Source: Alkalimonas delamerensis (lineage in GTDB: Bacteria > Pseudomonadota > Gammaproteobacteria > Enterobacterales > Alteromonadaceae). From it: a stretch of 64,000 bases of DNA. The notes beneath the pieces were generated by a model that saw only the letters and a program-made list of their open reading frames with translations, made no database searches and was not told the DNA's origin. The translations under genes and the position numbers were made by a program. Below, piece after piece: positions 43,165-52,227 of this stretch; the stretch's first letter is position 1, and every line of letters begins with the position of its first letter. Where the stretch lies: the NCBI RefSeq assembly GCF_030717955.1, contig NZ_JAUZVY010000002.1:1-64000 (forward strand). Reading direction: 5' to 3'.

Positions 43165-44223
43165 TTACACTAACAGATGCCTGACCACAGCGCGAGTTCC
43201 TCCCGATTTTGGTACCAGCCTGGCAGCGCATTGTCCCATCTGCTTAAGTTGAGCTTGCTGGCTGAGCCAGTGGCTAAGAGCGGCCTTGAAACTGGCCGCG
43301 CTTTGCTCGGATGCGGGCCCCAGCCAGTGACAGGCTCCCAGTTGTTGCAAATAACGGGTGGTTGCTACCTGGTTGTCGGCCACCGTGACCACCAGAGCAG
43401 GCAGGGCGCTGATGCAGCGCTCCCAATGGGTTGAGCCGCCAGCTCCCAGCATCAGTTGGGCTTTTCGCATCAAGTGCGCCATGTTTTGGCATTGCACATG
43501 CAGCTCCAGGCGCTTTGAGCTGGCACAGCGTTGCTGTAAAGCCTGACGCTCAGGGTGGGCCTCGCCAATGACGATGTCGGCCGTGACCGCGGGCTCTTTC
43601 AGCGCCAGGATTGCATCCACGGTCTGACGGGTCAGACCGTAGAGGTCGCTGCCGCCAAAAAACACCAGAATGTGAGCCGGGGTTCGTTCTACCGCATCGG
43701 CTTGATAAAACTCGTCTCGCAATAACGCGAACTCCGGGCCAAGCAGTGGCTGACAGTGCGTGGGCAGCAGCGCAGCATAGCGCTGCTGGTAGTTGGGCAG
43801 CAGGTTTTGATCGAGCAGCAGCTCACAGTCATGGGTACGATTGGCTAAATCATCAATCACCATCACGCGCTGGCAGCGCGCACGTAGCTGCTGGCAAAAG
43901 TTGGCTGCAAGACCGTAGTGATCGACAATCAACCACTGATAGGTCGTTTTCAGTTGTGTCAGGCAATCGCGGGCATCTTGCTGCTCGGTACAGCCCAACC
44001 AGTTCTGATAACCAGCCAGAGGCTCTTGCGCTGGATGCAAAGGCAGTTGCAGCAGTGGGTAGCCGGCTTGCTCAATCAGGCGAAGGTTATGGCCTGGGTG
44101 AGGGCGGCTGATAAAGTGGACTTCGCAACCTTGCCGGCGTAAGGCGTCAGCCAGCGTCAGGCAGCGCATCAGGTGGCCGGAGCCAATCCGCTGCGAGCTA
44201 TCGGTTCGGACTAAGATCTTCAT
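43165..44223 (-). CDS. pseG: PseG, UDP-sugar hydrolase of the pseudaminic acid pathway
   Basis: 352 residues beginning MKILVRTDSSQRIGSGHLMRCLTLADALR, the PseG N-terminus with the catalytic histidine in GSGHLMRC. LVFFGGSDLYGLT and MLGAGGSTHWERC bind the UDP-sugar in the GT-B fold. It releases UDP from the diacetamido-altrose intermediate. The ATG at 44223 lies inside pseF (26-base overlap); a much longer frame upstream antiparallels pseF and is not PseG-like. Confidence 0.93.
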   Translation of the reverse strand: MKILVRTDSSQRIGSGHLMRCLTLADALRRQGCEVHFISRPHPGHNLRLIEQAGYPLLQLPLHPAQEPLAGYQNWLGCTEQQDARDCLTQLKTTYQWLIVDHYGLAANFCQQLRARCQRVMVIDDLANRTHDCELLLDQNLLPNYQQRYAALLPTHCQPLLGPEFALLRDEFYQADAVERTPAHILVFFGGSDLYGLTRQTVDAILALKEPAVTADIVIGEAHPERQALQQRCASSKRLELHVQCQNMAHLMRKAQLMLGAGGSTHWERCISALPALVVTVADNQVATTRYLQQLGACHWLGPASEQSAASFKAALSHWLSQQAQLKQMGQCAARLVPKSGGTRAVVRHLLV

Positions 44224-44920
44224 CAAAGCCTGCTTGCTGCAGCAATTGGTACAAGGCTTCTGCCCGACGCCAATCGGCCATTGTATCAATGTCCTGGACC
44301 CGGTGATCAGGCAGCACCAGCATCCGGGCAGCATCGCTGAACAACCGGTGTTGACCGTCCAGCCAACTGGTCGAGCGTCCCCAGTAAAACTGACCTGCGT
44401 CATGAAACGTTTCCGGCAAGTCCTGGGAGCGTTTGCCAATGCTGTCCGGGTCAAAGGGGGTGACACCGCCAGCGGGTGTTTGCAGTAAGGCGCGCTGAAT
44501 CGGAAACGAAAAGCGAGCGGCGCTGAAGACAAAGTGCTGCTCTGATGCTTGCAACATTGCCAGACCTTTAGCCAAGTCCCCGGCCTGCAATAAAGGCGTG
44601 GTGGCGTAGAGGCAGCAGGCATAGTCCGGCAGTTCCTGCCTTGCTTGCAACCACTGTAAGGCATGGCGCACGACCGCTGTGGTGCCGGTGTGATCGTCGG
44701 CCAAATCGTTCGGCCGGATAAAAGGAACCTCAGCCCCAAACTGGCGGGCTATGGCTGCAATTTCTTCATCATCGGTTGAAACAAGGATCCGCTCAATGCA
44801 GCCGCTTTGTTGGGCGGCTCGAATCGGATAGCTCAGCATGGGAGCGCCGCAAAAGTGTTGAATGTTCTTGCGGGGAATTCGTTTGCTGCCTCCGCGGGCA
44901 GGAATAATGGCAACAGTCAT
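44198..44920 (-). CDS. pseF: PseF, CMP-pseudaminic acid synthetase
   Basis: 240 residues. The CMP-sugar synthetase signature IIPARGGSKRIPRKNI is at the N-terminus, followed by ILVSTDDEEIAAIARQFGAEVPFIRP. It activates pseudaminic acid with CTP so that Maf can use it. The ATG overlaps the pseC stop as ATGA, and pseG starts within its 3' end, so pseB-C-F-G is tightly coupled. Confidence 0.94.
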   Translation of the reverse strand: MTVAIIPARGGSKRIPRKNIQHFCGAPMLSYPIRAAQQSGCIERILVSTDDEEIAAIARQFGAEVPFIRPNDLADDHTGTTAVVRHALQWLQARQELPDYACCLYATTPLLQAGDLAKGLAMLQASEQHFVFSAARFSFPIQRALLQTPAGGVTPFDPDSIGKRSQDLPETFHDAGQFYWGRSTSWLDGQHRLFSDAARMLVLPDHRVQDIDTMADWRRAEALYQLLQQAGFDEDLSPNR

Positions 44921-46062
44921 AGCAAAGCCTTGAGCGTAGCAACAATATAGTCTTGCTCGGACTCCGTCAGTTCCGGGTAGAGCGGCAAACTGATAATGCG
45001 CTCGTAAAAGTCTTCGGCGTTCGGGAAGTCGCCCCAGTCAAAACCCAGCTGTTGGTAGTAGGGCTGCGTGTGGATGGGGATGTAGTGCACATTGACGCCG
45101 ATACCCGCCTGACGCAGGGCCTCAAACACGGCTTTGCGCCTGGTTTTGTCGTGCAGCCGGACAATGAACAGATGGTAGCTGCACAGGCTGCCATTGGGGA
45201 CGATGGGACAATCCAGAGCCGCTCCCACCAGGTGCTGCTGATAACGCGCTGCCAGCTGCTGGCGCTTTTCAATGATGGCATTTAAACGTTGGCTCTGACT
45301 GAGCCCCAGCGCGGCCTGTAAATCCGTCATCCGGTAGTTGTAACCAAGCTGCAGCTGCTGGTAGTACCAGGGGCCATGGGCGGGCTCTGTCATCTCATCC
45401 GGATCGCGGCTGATGCCATGACTGCGCAGCAACTGCAGCTGCCTGGCAAGGTTTGGCTCATTGGTCAATGCCATGCCGCCTTCAGCGGTGGTAATGATTT
45501 TTACCGGATGAAAACTAAAAACGGTGATGTCGCTGTACTGGCAGCTTCCTACCGGCTGTTCGAGGAAGGCTGCACCAACAGCATGAGATGCATCTTCAAT
45601 GATCCGAAAATCAAACTCGGCAGCTAAATGATGCAGCTGCTGCATATCGCAGCTTAAACCTGCCAGGTGCACTGCGATCACCACTTCGGGCAGGGCGTCT
45701 TTCAGGCGAGCTTCTTCCAGTTTTTGCCGCAAACTGGCAAGGCAAAGGTTGCCGCTGTCGGGTTCGACATCGACAAAGTCGACACTGGCACCGCAGTACC
45801 GGGCGCAATTGGCCGAAGCGACAAAACTGATGGGAGAGGTCCAAACCCGGCTGCCTGGCTTTACCCCCAGCGCCAGACAAGCCAGATGCAGGGCCGAGGT
45901 GGCGCTGTTGACGGCAACGGCATAGCGGGCTCCGGTAAGAGCACAAAATTGCTGCTCGAAAGCTGGCACCACAGGTCCCTGGGTTAAAAAATCGCTTTGC
46001 AATACAGCTTGAACTGCGGCGATGTCCTCGGCCGTGATGTGCTGACGACCATAAGGGATCAT
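44917..46062 (-). CDS. pseC: PseC, UDP-4-amino sugar aminotransferase
   Basis: 381 residues of the DegT/DnrJ/EryC1 family. The start is MIPYGRQHITAEDIAAVQAVLQSDFLTQGP, and VFSFHPVKIITTAEGGMALTN contains the PLP lysine. It aminates the keto-sugar made by PseB. The start overlaps the pseB stop (ATGA). Confidence 0.95.
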   Translation of the reverse strand: MIPYGRQHITAEDIAAVQAVLQSDFLTQGPVVPAFEQQFCALTGARYAVAVNSATSALHLACLALGVKPGSRVWTSPISFVASANCARYCGASVDFVDVEPDSGNLCLASLRQKLEEARLKDALPEVVIAVHLAGLSCDMQQLHHLAAEFDFRIIEDASHAVGAAFLEQPVGSCQYSDITVFSFHPVKIITTAEGGMALTNEPNLARQLQLLRSHGISRDPDEMTEPAHGPWYYQQLQLGYNYRMTDLQAALGLSQSQRLNAIIEKRQQLAARYQQHLVGAALDCPIVPNGSLCSYHLFIVRLHDKTRRKAVFEALRQAGIGVNVHYIPIHTQPYYQQLGFDWGDFPNAEDFYERIISLPLYPELTESEQDYIVATLKALL

Positions 46063-47060
46063 GGGCTGGCTTCCAGGTTAAATTGCAAAATTTCCTCCGG
46101 ACTTAAAAAGTGCGGATTGGTGTTGGATGCGTATTCAAAACCGGACTCTACCAGCTGTCCTTTTTCATTGAGCGCATTGATATCAAAGCTGTTTTTTCGA
46201 TTGAAAAATCGAATGGATGGGGCAATGACGTAGTGATCACTAAACTCATAGGTGTGGTAGGAGTTTTCTCCCGGACACATCACTTCATGCAACTTTTCGC
46301 CGGGACGAATACCCACCTCTTTGATTGACAACTGGGGTGCCATGGCGTTGGCAAGATCCACAATGCGGATGGATGGGATTTTTGGCACAAAAATTTCCCC
46401 GCCCAGCATGCGCTCAAAGTTTTTCAGCACAAAATCGACCCCTTGCTGCAGGGTGATCCAAAACCGGGTCATCTCCGGGTGCGTGATTGGCAGATGATCG
46501 GCTTTTCTATCAATCAGGCTCTGGAAAAAGGGCACCACCGAACCACGGGAGCCAACGACGTTGCCGTAACGGACGACCGAGAAACGCGGTCTGCTGCCAC
46601 CGGCGATGTTGTTGCCGGCTACAAATAACTTATCGGACGCCAGCTTGGTGGCACCATACAAGTTGACCGGGTTGGCGGCTTTGTCAGTCGACAGGGCAAT
46701 CACTTTTTCGACATTGGCATCAATAGCGGCATGGATCACGTTTTCTGCACCATTGATGTTGGTCTTAATGCACTCCATCGGGTTGTACTCAGCGGCCGGT
46801 ACCTGCTTCAGAGCGGCGGCATGAATGACATAATCCACCCCCCGCATGGCGCGGACCAGCCGGTCAGCATCTCGAACATCGCCAATAAAGTAGCGCATGC
46901 AGTCTTGATCAAAGATTTGCTGCATTTCGTACTGTTTCAGTTCATCACGCGAGTAGATGATGATTTTTTTTGGCTTGTATCTGGCCAGCAGCGTTTGGGT
47001 GTATTTGTGACCAAAAGAGCCGGTCCCACCGGTAATCAGTATGGTTTTGCCATCGAACAT
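46059..47060 (-). CDS. pseB: PseB, UDP-GlcNAc 4,6-dehydratase (inverting)
   Basis: 333 residues from the ATG at 47060 (GGTG six bases upstream). Short-chain dehydrogenase fold: ILITGGTGSFGHKY (NADP-binding) and PVNLYGATKLASDKLF (active-site Y/K region), with HAAALKQVPAAEYNP typical of PseB. It does the first committed step of pseudaminic acid synthesis. A GTG three codons upstream is a weaker start. Confidence 0.95.
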   Translation of the reverse strand: MFDGKTILITGGTGSFGHKYTQTLLARYKPKKIIIYSRDELKQYEMQQIFDQDCMRYFIGDVRDADRLVRAMRGVDYVIHAAALKQVPAAEYNPMECIKTNINGAENVIHAAIDANVEKVIALSTDKAANPVNLYGATKLASDKLFVAGNNIAGGSRPRFSVVRYGNVVGSRGSVVPFFQSLIDRKADHLPITHPEMTRFWITLQQGVDFVLKNFERMLGGEIFVPKIPSIRIVDLANAMAPQLSIKEVGIRPGEKLHEVMCPGENSYHTYEFSDHYVIAPSIRFFNRKNSFDINALNEKGQLVESGFEYASNTNPHFLSPEEILQFNLEASP

Positions 47061-47102
47061 GCGCCGCACCTCTGTCGTGCTCTATCGTAACTTATTGAAC
47101 AT

Positions 47103-47118
47103 AGCATAAATTATGCCG
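47103..47118 (-). promoter_or_regulatory. possible sigma-54 promoter for pseBCFG
   Basis: On the minus strand CGGCATAATTTATGCT contains GG-N10-GC (plus-strand CC at 47116-47117 and GC at 47104-47105). The base before GG is C rather than T, and the site is also an AT-rich palindrome, so this is tentative. It lies about 45 bases before pseB. Confidence 0.4.
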
Positions 47119-47199
47119 ATATCGCAGGTGATTTGTCATTCGGTGGCGGTAAAGTCGACAGTCCAGCGGACTAAGCTCGCGTTTTTAGGGCGCTTTGGC

Positions 47200-47205
47200 T
47201 ATAAT
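47200..47205 (+). promoter_or_regulatory. possible -10 element for the divergent flagellin-like gene
   Basis: TATAAT sits 32 bases before the ATG at 47237. No good -35 is found 16-18 bases upstream and no sigma-28 element is present, in contrast to flagellins 1, 2 and 4. Confidence 0.4.
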
Positions 47206-47236
47206 TTAATCAGGATAACGCTGCGAGGTCGTGCTT

Positions 47237-48028
47237 ATGAAAGTCGGTAACAACAACTCCATTTTGAACCAAACCATTGCGCAGCAGGACAACCTGTTCA
47301 AAAAATTGGCGTCTGCAAGGCGCATTAACAGTGCAGCCGATGATGCCGCTGGTTTGCAAATTGCCAATCAATTGACATCCGGCATCAACGCCCGGGAGCA
47401 AGCTGTACGGAATGTGTACGACGGCGTGTCACTTGCCCGGGTCTACGATCAGGGCTTGCAGGCCATTGAAGAAAACCTGCAGGATTTAAATACTCTGGCC
47501 ATTCAGGCCGGCAATGGCATTTATGGAGCCAGTGAGCGCCAGGCATTGCAGCAGCAAGCTGACCAGTTGCTGGGCAATATTCAGCAGGTAATCGATAACA
47601 CCGAGTTTGCCGGCAAGGGGCTGTTCAATCAAAGTGGTGATGTTACCTTTGGTACCGGCGATAGCAGCCTGAGTTTAAGTACTGAAGATGTTGCGGCTGT
47701 TCTTACGACCAGTAATTTGTTTGATTTCGATCTGACGGATCCATCGCAATTGAGCGCTTCGCTTGGCAGCGTCGAGCAATCTTTGCAACAGCTAGGCGGT
47801 TTACGGGCCGATACCGGCGCCACCATCAATGCCTTTGAAGCCGCCGCCAGTGTGATTGACCGCCAACGTATTGGCGAGTCCGAAGCCCGTAGCCGGATTG
47901 AAGATTTGGATTTCGCCAAAGCCGTCAGCGATCAGGTGGTAGGGAATATTTTGTTGCAATCCAGTATCAGTGTCGCGGCGCAAGGTCGGGTGCAGCAAGA
48001 GCAGGCACTGCGTATTCTAGGCGGCTGA
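47237..48028 (+). CDS. divergent flagellin-like protein (fifth copy)
   Basis: 263 residues. The flagellin D0/D1 motifs are present (LASARRINSAADDAAGLQIANQLTSGINAREQAVRNV, SRIEDLDFAKAVSDQVVGNILLQSSISVAAQGRVQQEQALRILGG), but the N-terminus is short and the usual QANQRPQ is replaced by AQGRVQQEQ. It lies apart from the main flagellin array, between the pse genes and flrA. GAGG lies eight bases before the chosen ATG. It could be a minor filament or polyhook-proximal subunit. Confidence 0.88.
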   Translation: MKVGNNNSILNQTIAQQDNLFKKLASARRINSAADDAAGLQIANQLTSGINAREQAVRNVYDGVSLARVYDQGLQAIEENLQDLNTLAIQAGNGIYGASERQALQQQADQLLGNIQQVIDNTEFAGKGLFNQSGDVTFGTGDSSLSLSTEDVAAVLTTSNLFDFDLTDPSQLSASLGSVEQSLQQLGGLRADTGATINAFEAAASVIDRQRIGESEARSRIEDLDFAKAVSDQVVGNILLQSSISVAAQGRVQQEQALRILGG

Positions 48029-48064
48029 TATAGCGGGTAATATCTTTGTTTGGAAGACATCGAT

Positions 48065-48110
48065 AGCGCTGGAAAATTGACAGAACGTCAAATTTCCAGC
48101 GCTTTTTATT
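48065..48110 (+). terminator. strong rho-independent terminator before flrA
   Basis: A 17-bp arm (48065-48081, AGCGCTGGAAAATTGAC) pairs with 48087-48103 with one mismatch and a 5-base loop, then TTTTATT. The flrA -35 begins at the last base of this tract. Confidence 0.93.
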
Positions 48111-48138
48111 TGGCAATCCGGTAGGGCTTCGCTACAAT
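48110..48138 (+). promoter_or_regulatory. sigma-70 type promoter for flrA
   Basis: TTGGCA (48110-48115), a 17-base spacer, TACAAT (48133-48138); five of six matches in each hexamer. The start would be about 28 bases before the ATG. A housekeeping promoter fits a class I master regulator. Confidence 0.82.
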
Positions 48139-48172
48139 GCCTGTATAACGATAATACCTCTACCGGGTAAGT

Positions 48173-49618
48173 ATGCGCGCAAACCCCATCCTTTTTCTGG
48201 CCGATCATCAATCACCACGTCAGCAACGCCTCAGCATTATTCTTGATTTCCTGCATGAGCCGCATCAGCAGGCCTCTTTGTCTGAGCTGCAGACTTTGTT
48301 GCAGCAAGCCAGCCCGGCCGTAGTGCTGCTTGGAGCAGAGTTGGCGGATGCCGAAGCTTTGATCGAGCAATTTCCTGCCACGGCTTTTTTGTTGTTGGAG
48401 CCCGCTCAGGATGCGCTGTTGCAACATGGCAATGTGGTGGCCCTGTTAAGCGAGCCTTTTCGCTACGACAGCCTGATGCAATCCTTGCGGGATTGTCAGG
48501 AGTATCACCGTTTCCTGCCGGGGCAGCAGCGGCAAGAGCCTGTGGTCCGCCTGGTCGACATGGTGGGCTCGGCTGAGCCGATGCAGCAAGTGCGCTTTTT
48601 AATCCAACAGGTGGCGCCAACCGAAGCCAATGTGCTGATACTGGGAGATTCCGGCACAGGGAAAGAAGTGGTGGCTCGCAACATTCACCTGTTGTCGCGC
48701 CGGGCTGAAGGCCCTTTTGTGCCATTAAATTGCGGTGCCATTCCGGCAGAGCTGTTGGAAAGTGAGTTGTTTGGTCATGAAAAAGGCGCTTTTACCGGTG
48801 CCTTTGCCACCCGCAAGGGCCGCTTTGAGCTGGCGCAGGGCGGCACTTTGTTTTTGGATGAAATTGGCGATATGCCCTTGCCGATGCAGGTTAAGCTGCT
48901 GCGGGTGTTGCAAGAGCGGGTGTACGAGCGGGTCGGGGGCAACCAGTTGATCAAAGCGGATGTGCGGATTATTGCTGCCACCCACCGCAACCTGGAGCAG
49001 ATGATTGCCGATGGTCGTTTCCGGGAAGATTTATTTTACCGCCTGAATGTGTTTCCAATCGAGACACCGGCTTTGTCTGAGCGGACAGAGGATTTACCCC
49101 TGCTGTGCCAGGAGCTGATTCAGCGTCAGCATCAGGCGGGGCATGCCCGGGTCAAGTTTACCGAGCGGGCGCTGGAAAGCCTGAAACTGCACAGCTGGCC
49201 TGGCAATGTGCGTGAACTGGCCAACCTGGTAGAGCGGATGGCCATTATGTATCCGAATCAGGTGGTGGACGTGGCTGAATTGCCCGGCCGCTATCAACAC
49301 CTCGATGTTGAGAGTTATGTGCCGGATTATCCGGAATCCTTGCAAGAGCGCGACCTGCTGAACGAGTTGTTTCAAGCCAGTGATGACGAAAGTGGGTTTG
49401 GGGATGCTGCCGAATCGGAAGCAAGCCCGCTGGACTCACAGCTGCCTGAAGATGGCTTGGATTTAAAAGAGCACCTGGCCGAGCTGGAAGTGCTGTTCAT
49501 TACCCAGGCGCTGGAGCGGCATGACTTTGTGGTTGCCCGGGCGGCCGACATGCTTGGGTTGCGGCGTACCACTCTGGTAGAAAAAATGCGCAAGTACAAT
49601 CTGGCCAAAGACGACTAG
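48173..49618 (+). CDS. flrA: FlrA, sigma-54-dependent flagellar master regulator
   Basis: 481 residues. Order: a FleQ-type degenerate receiver domain (1-125), an AAA+ domain with Walker A GDSGTGKE and the sigma-54-contact loop GAFTGA in HEKGAFTGAF, and a C-terminal Fis-type helix-turn-helix (VARAADMLGLRRTTLVEKMRKY). It would activate flrBC and other class II sigma-54 promoters. FleQ homologues respond to c-di-GMP; that is family knowledge, not visible here. The ribosome-binding site (GGGTAAGT) is weak. Confidence 0.94.
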   Translation: MRANPILFLADHQSPRQQRLSIILDFLHEPHQQASLSELQTLLQQASPAVVLLGAELADAEALIEQFPATAFLLLEPAQDALLQHGNVVALLSEPFRYDSLMQSLRDCQEYHRFLPGQQRQEPVVRLVDMVGSAEPMQQVRFLIQQVAPTEANVLILGDSGTGKEVVARNIHLLSRRAEGPFVPLNCGAIPAELLESELFGHEKGAFTGAFATRKGRFELAQGGTLFLDEIGDMPLPMQVKLLRVLQERVYERVGGNQLIKADVRIIAATHRNLEQMIADGRFREDLFYRLNVFPIETPALSERTEDLPLLCQELIQRQHQAGHARVKFTERALESLKLHSWPGNVRELANLVERMAIMYPNQVVDVAELPGRYQHLDVESYVPDYPESLQERDLLNELFQASDDESGFGDAAESEASPLDSQLPEDGLDLKEHLAELEVLFITQALERHDFVVARAADMLGLRRTTLVEKMRKYNLAKDD

Positions 49619-49720
49619 CTGTGTTTGTAGCAGACGTCCTAACAGGCTGCTGTGACAGAGTTTTGACGCCTCTTTTGTTACCAAATTAATCGTAACCTTC
49701 TGTTTAGTCACATCTTATTT

Positions 49721-49737
49721 TTGGCATGCTCCCTGCA
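49721..49737 (+). promoter_or_regulatory. sigma-54 promoter for flrBC
   Basis: TTGGCATGCTCCCTGCA: GG at 49723-49724 and GC at 49735-49736, ten bases apart. The start would be near 49748, about 33 bases before flrB. FlrA is the expected activator. Confidence 0.85.
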
Positions 49738-49780
49738 TTGGTCTGTACAGAGAACCTGAACAGACCTGCAGAGGTGTCCG

Positions 49781-50881
49781 ATGCATTTCGCCAGAACCGA
49801 GCCTGATTTTCAAACCGCCAGTGCGGTGGTGACCGATCTAAGTCGTTACCAGAAACCGGCTGCCCAAACCCCGGATCGCATGCAACATCTGGTGACCATG
49901 TTGCCTGTGGGCGTGGTGGTGTTGGATGAGCGTGGTTTTGTCGCCGATGCCAATCCGATGGCGCTGGAGATGCTGGGCGAGCCGTTGAAGGGGCAACGCT
50001 GGTTGGATGTGATTACCCGCTCGTTTCGGCCGCGCAGTGACGATGGTATGGAAGTCTCCTTGTACAACGGCCGTCGGGTGAAGCTGGCGATCAGCGCGCT
50101 GAGCCCGGAACCAGGTCAGCTGATTGTGTTGACCGACTTGACCGAAACCCGGCAACTGCAAAGCCGGCTGGCGCACATGCAGCGGTTATCCACTTTAGGC
50201 AAAATGATGGCCACGCTGGCGCATCAAATCCGCACTCCTTTATCTTCGGCCATGCTTTATGCTGAGAACCTGACCAATCAACGCCTGAATCAGGATGCCA
50301 AAGGCGTCTTTCAACAAAAACTGGTGGCGCGTTTGCAGGATCTGGAGCAGCAGGTGAATGACATGCTGTTGTTTGCCCGCTCAGGCAACGAAGCCAGCGT
50401 CAGTTGCATTGAGGTTGAGGCTTTGCTTAATGAAGTGCAGGCGGGGATCGAAGCCCAGCTGACAGCCCATCAGGCCGAGCTGCATATTGAGTTGAATGAT
50501 ACCAGCCTACAGCTGTGGGCCAATCAAAACAGCCTGGCTGGGGCCATTCAAAACTTACTGAACAACAGTCTGGACATGATTCAGCAGGGGGCCCAGCTTA
50601 GTATCCGCTGCTGGCGGGAAGGCAACTGGTTGCTGCTGGATGTCGCCGACAACGGTCCCGGTATTCCCGAACATCTGCAGCAGCAAATTTTTGAGCCTTT
50701 CTTTACCACCCGCAGTCAGGGCACTGGCCTGGGCCTGGCGGTGGTGCAAGCCGTGGTCAATGCTCACAAAGGTCAGGTCCACTGCATCGACCGGCCTGAA
50801 GGCGGTGCTTGTTTCCGTCTGCAGCTGCCACTGAATGCCAATGAATCCACTGCACAGGAGAATGCGCATGATGCCCACTAA
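49781..50881 (+). CDS. flrB: FlrB, flagellar sensor histidine kinase
   Basis: 366 residues, soluble (no membrane segments). A PAS-like domain (~30-125) precedes the HisKA H-box MATLAHQIRTPLSSAMLYAENL and the HATPase domain (NLLNNSLDMIQQ, DVADNGPGIP, QGTGLGLAVVQAVVNAHKG). It phosphorylates FlrC to turn on class III genes. GAGGTG lies upstream of the ATG. Confidence 0.93.
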   Translation: MHFARTEPDFQTASAVVTDLSRYQKPAAQTPDRMQHLVTMLPVGVVVLDERGFVADANPMALEMLGEPLKGQRWLDVITRSFRPRSDDGMEVSLYNGRRVKLAISALSPEPGQLIVLTDLTETRQLQSRLAHMQRLSTLGKMMATLAHQIRTPLSSAMLYAENLTNQRLNQDAKGVFQQKLVARLQDLEQQVNDMLLFARSGNEASVSCIEVEALLNEVQAGIEAQLTAHQAELHIELNDTSLQLWANQNSLAGAIQNLLNNSLDMIQQGAQLSIRCWREGNWLLLDVADNGPGIPEHLQQQIFEPFFTTRSQGTGLGLAVVQAVVNAHKGQVHCIDRPEGGACFRLQLPLNANESTAQENAHDAH

Positions 50882-52205
50882 AATTATGGTCGTCGAAGAT
50901 GACGCAGGTTTGCGAGAAGCGCTGGTCGATACGCTGACACTGGCCAACTACCAGGTGGTAGCTTGCGACAGTGCGGAGCATGCGTTGCTGCAACTGAAAC
51001 AACACAGCATCAAACTTATCGTCAGCGATGTGCAGATGGCAGGTCTGACAGGCCTGGAGTTGCTGGCTACTGTGCGGCAGCACTATCCTCAGATCCCGAT
51101 GCTGATCATGACGGCCTACGCCAATGTCAACGATGCGGTGCAGGCGATGCGTCAGGGGGCGGTGGATTATTTATCCAAGCCTTTCTCTCCGGAAGTACTG
51201 GTCAATATGGTCGGGCGTTATGTGCCGGCAGAGCAATTGGCAGGCATCGAACCCATCGTGGCTGCGGAGCAAAGTCAGCAGTTGGTGCGCCTGGCTGCCA
51301 AAGTGGCTAAATCCGATGCCAGTGTGATGGTGACCGGTCCCAGTGGCTCCGGTAAGGAAGTACTGGCACAGTACATTCATCAACAATCAGCGCGGGCCGA
51401 AGGTCCTTTTATTGCCATTAACTGCGCGGCCATTCCGGAAAACATGCTGGAGTCCACCTTGTTTGGCTACGAGAAAGGGGCTTTTACCGGCGCGGTGCAA
51501 GCTTGCCCTGGCAAGTTCGAGCAAGCGCAGCAAGGCACCATTTTGCTGGATGAAATCACCGAAATGGATTTAAACCTGCAAGCCAAGTTGCTGCGGGTGT
51601 TGCAGGAGCGCGAAGTGGAGCGCCTTGGTAGCCGTAAAACCATCAAGCTGGATGTGCGGGTGTTGGCCACCAGCAACCGCGATTTAAAAGAAGCGGTGCA
51701 GCAGGGGCGTTTCCGGGAAGATTTGTACTACCGGCTGAATGTGTTTCCACTGAATTGGCCGGCGCTGTCCGAGCGGCCGGAAGATATTCTGCCTCTGGCC
51801 GAGCACTTGATGGAGCGGCACTGCCTGCGTGATGGCATCGCCATACCGCAACTGGAGGGCGGTGCCATTCAAAAGCTGCTGCAACACAGCTGGCCGGGCA
51901 ATGTCCGGGAGCTGGATAACGTGATGCAGCGGGCGCTGATTATTCACATCGATGGCACTATTCGTGCTGAAGATATCTACATTGAAGATCTGGCGCCGCC
52001 TGCGGCTGTCAGCAGCGACGCAGACACCGATGTCAGTCAGTTTAAACAGGAAATATACGAGCAGGAGCACCGCTTGATCCTGGCGACGATGCGGGCTTGT
52101 GATAACAAGCGCAAAGATGTGGCTGAACGCCTGGGGATCAGTGATCGCACCTTGCGCTACAAACTGGCGCGGATGCGTGAAGCCGGTATTCAGTTACCGG
52201 CTTAA
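50868..52205 (+). CDS. flrC: FlrC, sigma-54-dependent response regulator
   Basis: 445 residues. Receiver domain with phospho-acceptor D54 in LIVSDVQMAGLTGLEL, AAA+ domain with TGPSGSGKE and the GAFTGA loop (YEKGAFTGAV), and a Fis-type helix-turn-helix (DVAERLGISDRTLRYKLARMRE). It activates sigma-54 class III genes such as flgB and flgF. The ATG at 50868 lies seven bases after AGGAG within the flrB 3' end; 50871 is an equal alternative. The fliE-onward genes that usually follow are not here. Confidence 0.94.
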   Translation: MMPTKIMVVEDDAGLREALVDTLTLANYQVVACDSAEHALLQLKQHSIKLIVSDVQMAGLTGLELLATVRQHYPQIPMLIMTAYANVNDAVQAMRQGAVDYLSKPFSPEVLVNMVGRYVPAEQLAGIEPIVAAEQSQQLVRLAAKVAKSDASVMVTGPSGSGKEVLAQYIHQQSARAEGPFIAINCAAIPENMLESTLFGYEKGAFTGAVQACPGKFEQAQQGTILLDEITEMDLNLQAKLLRVLQEREVERLGSRKTIKLDVRVLATSNRDLKEAVQQGRFREDLYYRLNVFPLNWPALSERPEDILPLAEHLMERHCLRDGIAIPQLEGGAIQKLLQHSWPGNVRELDNVMQRALIIHIDGTIRAEDIYIEDLAPPAAVSSDADTDVSQFKQEIYEQEHRLILATMRACDNKRKDVAERLGISDRTLRYKLARMREAGIQLPA

Positions 52206-52227
52206 CACGGAAATGAAGCGGTCTGAG

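Noticed and set aside
43165..44739. A 524-residue frame that includes PseG plus a long N-terminal extension
   Set aside because: The extension lies antiparallel in frame to nothing PseG-like and covers most of pseF in another frame. PseG homology begins exactly at the ATG at 44223.
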